Assembly (NCBI GenBank): GCA_900541865.1
Contig: UQLO01000008.1
Location: 1-64,000, forward strand
Direction: 5' to 3'
Source: an uncultured Porphyromonadaceae bacterium
Lineage (GTDB): Bacteria; Bacteroidota; Bacteroidia; Bacteroidales; Muribaculaceae
DNA: 64,000 nucleotides
In this document: piece after piece, positions 63,963-64,000 of the stretch
How positions within the stretch are numbered: position 1 is the stretch's first letter
How the letters are laid out: each line of letters opens with the position of its first letter
The notes under the pieces: generated by a model
What the model was told of the DNA's origin: nothing
Databases searched by the model: none
What the model saw: only the letters and a program-made list of their open reading frames with translations
Position numbers and translations under genes: made by a program

Positions 63963-64000
63963 CCGTGCATTAGGCGAAGCTGTGGCTTGCTAAACTTATG
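63963..64000. other. Right edge of window
   Basis: 38 bp after purF; no feature seen. Confidence 0.5.

Overview
The window is about 60% GC chromosomal DNA from a member of the Bacteroidales. The gene families (type III glutamine synthetase, Bacteroidetes-style long amidophosphoribosyltransferase, BNR-assoc_N and DUF4465 surface modules) and the promoters (TTG or TTTG, about 20 bp, then TAnnTTTG; many read TAACTTTG) fit this order. High GC and dense His/Arg/Ala-rich antisense frames suggest a gut Muribaculaceae-type genome; that family-level assignment is inference. No tRNA, rRNA, CRISPR array, insertion sequence or prophage was seen. Most of the window is core metabolism and information processing with short intergenic gaps.

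Layout. 0.4-4.7 kb: pyruvate:ferredoxin oxidoreductase and a secreted nitroreductase-fold protein, then a 443-bp foldback element (4751-5193). 5.3-10.1 kb: tight operon of acyl-CoA ligase, bioB, a SpoU-type RNA methyltransferase and radA. 10.2-11.6 kb: padR-pspC pair behind a palindromic promoter. 11.7-18.2 kb: cobalamin riboswitch with a candidate terminator, followed by a 2058-residue exported protein carrying repeated CUB-like/BNR-assoc_N modules, a beta-helix, a DUF4465 domain and a Por-type C-terminal tail. 18.4-23.7 kb: tamB flanked by inverted CACTATT heptamer repeats, then a lipoprotein. 23.8-30.4 kb (minus strand): DUF805 protein and a CusABC-like metal efflux operon headed by a His/Cys-rich small protein. 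30.6-34.3 kb: glnS, a TPR protein and a small DNA-binding protein. 34.4-40.4 kb: universal stress protein, iorA, iorB, aminotransferase and CoA-transferase, which together read as an oxidative amino acid fermentation route. 40.4-47.4 kb: secreted alpha-amylase, cvpA, sufBCDS. 47.5-49.8 kb (minus): class I aminotransferase and ROK glucokinase. 50.1-55.8 kb: gyrB, rnr, folB and two unknowns. 55.8-59.6 kb: gltX, waaA and an ArgC-like protein that has lost its catalytic cysteine. 59.6-64 kb: a long structured leader RNA, type III glutamine synthetase, and a purF-like gene.

How it fits together. The genes describe a strict anaerobe that makes acetyl-CoA with PFOR, oxidises 2-oxoacids from amino acids with IorAB, builds Fe-S clusters with SUF, and assimilates ammonia with GlnN. 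The most unusual elements are (1) the B12 riboswitch controlling a giant DUF4465 surface protein rather than a transporter, (2) the multibranched leader plus terminator in front of glnN, (3) the ArgC-like pseudoenzyme, and (4) the noncoding foldback element.
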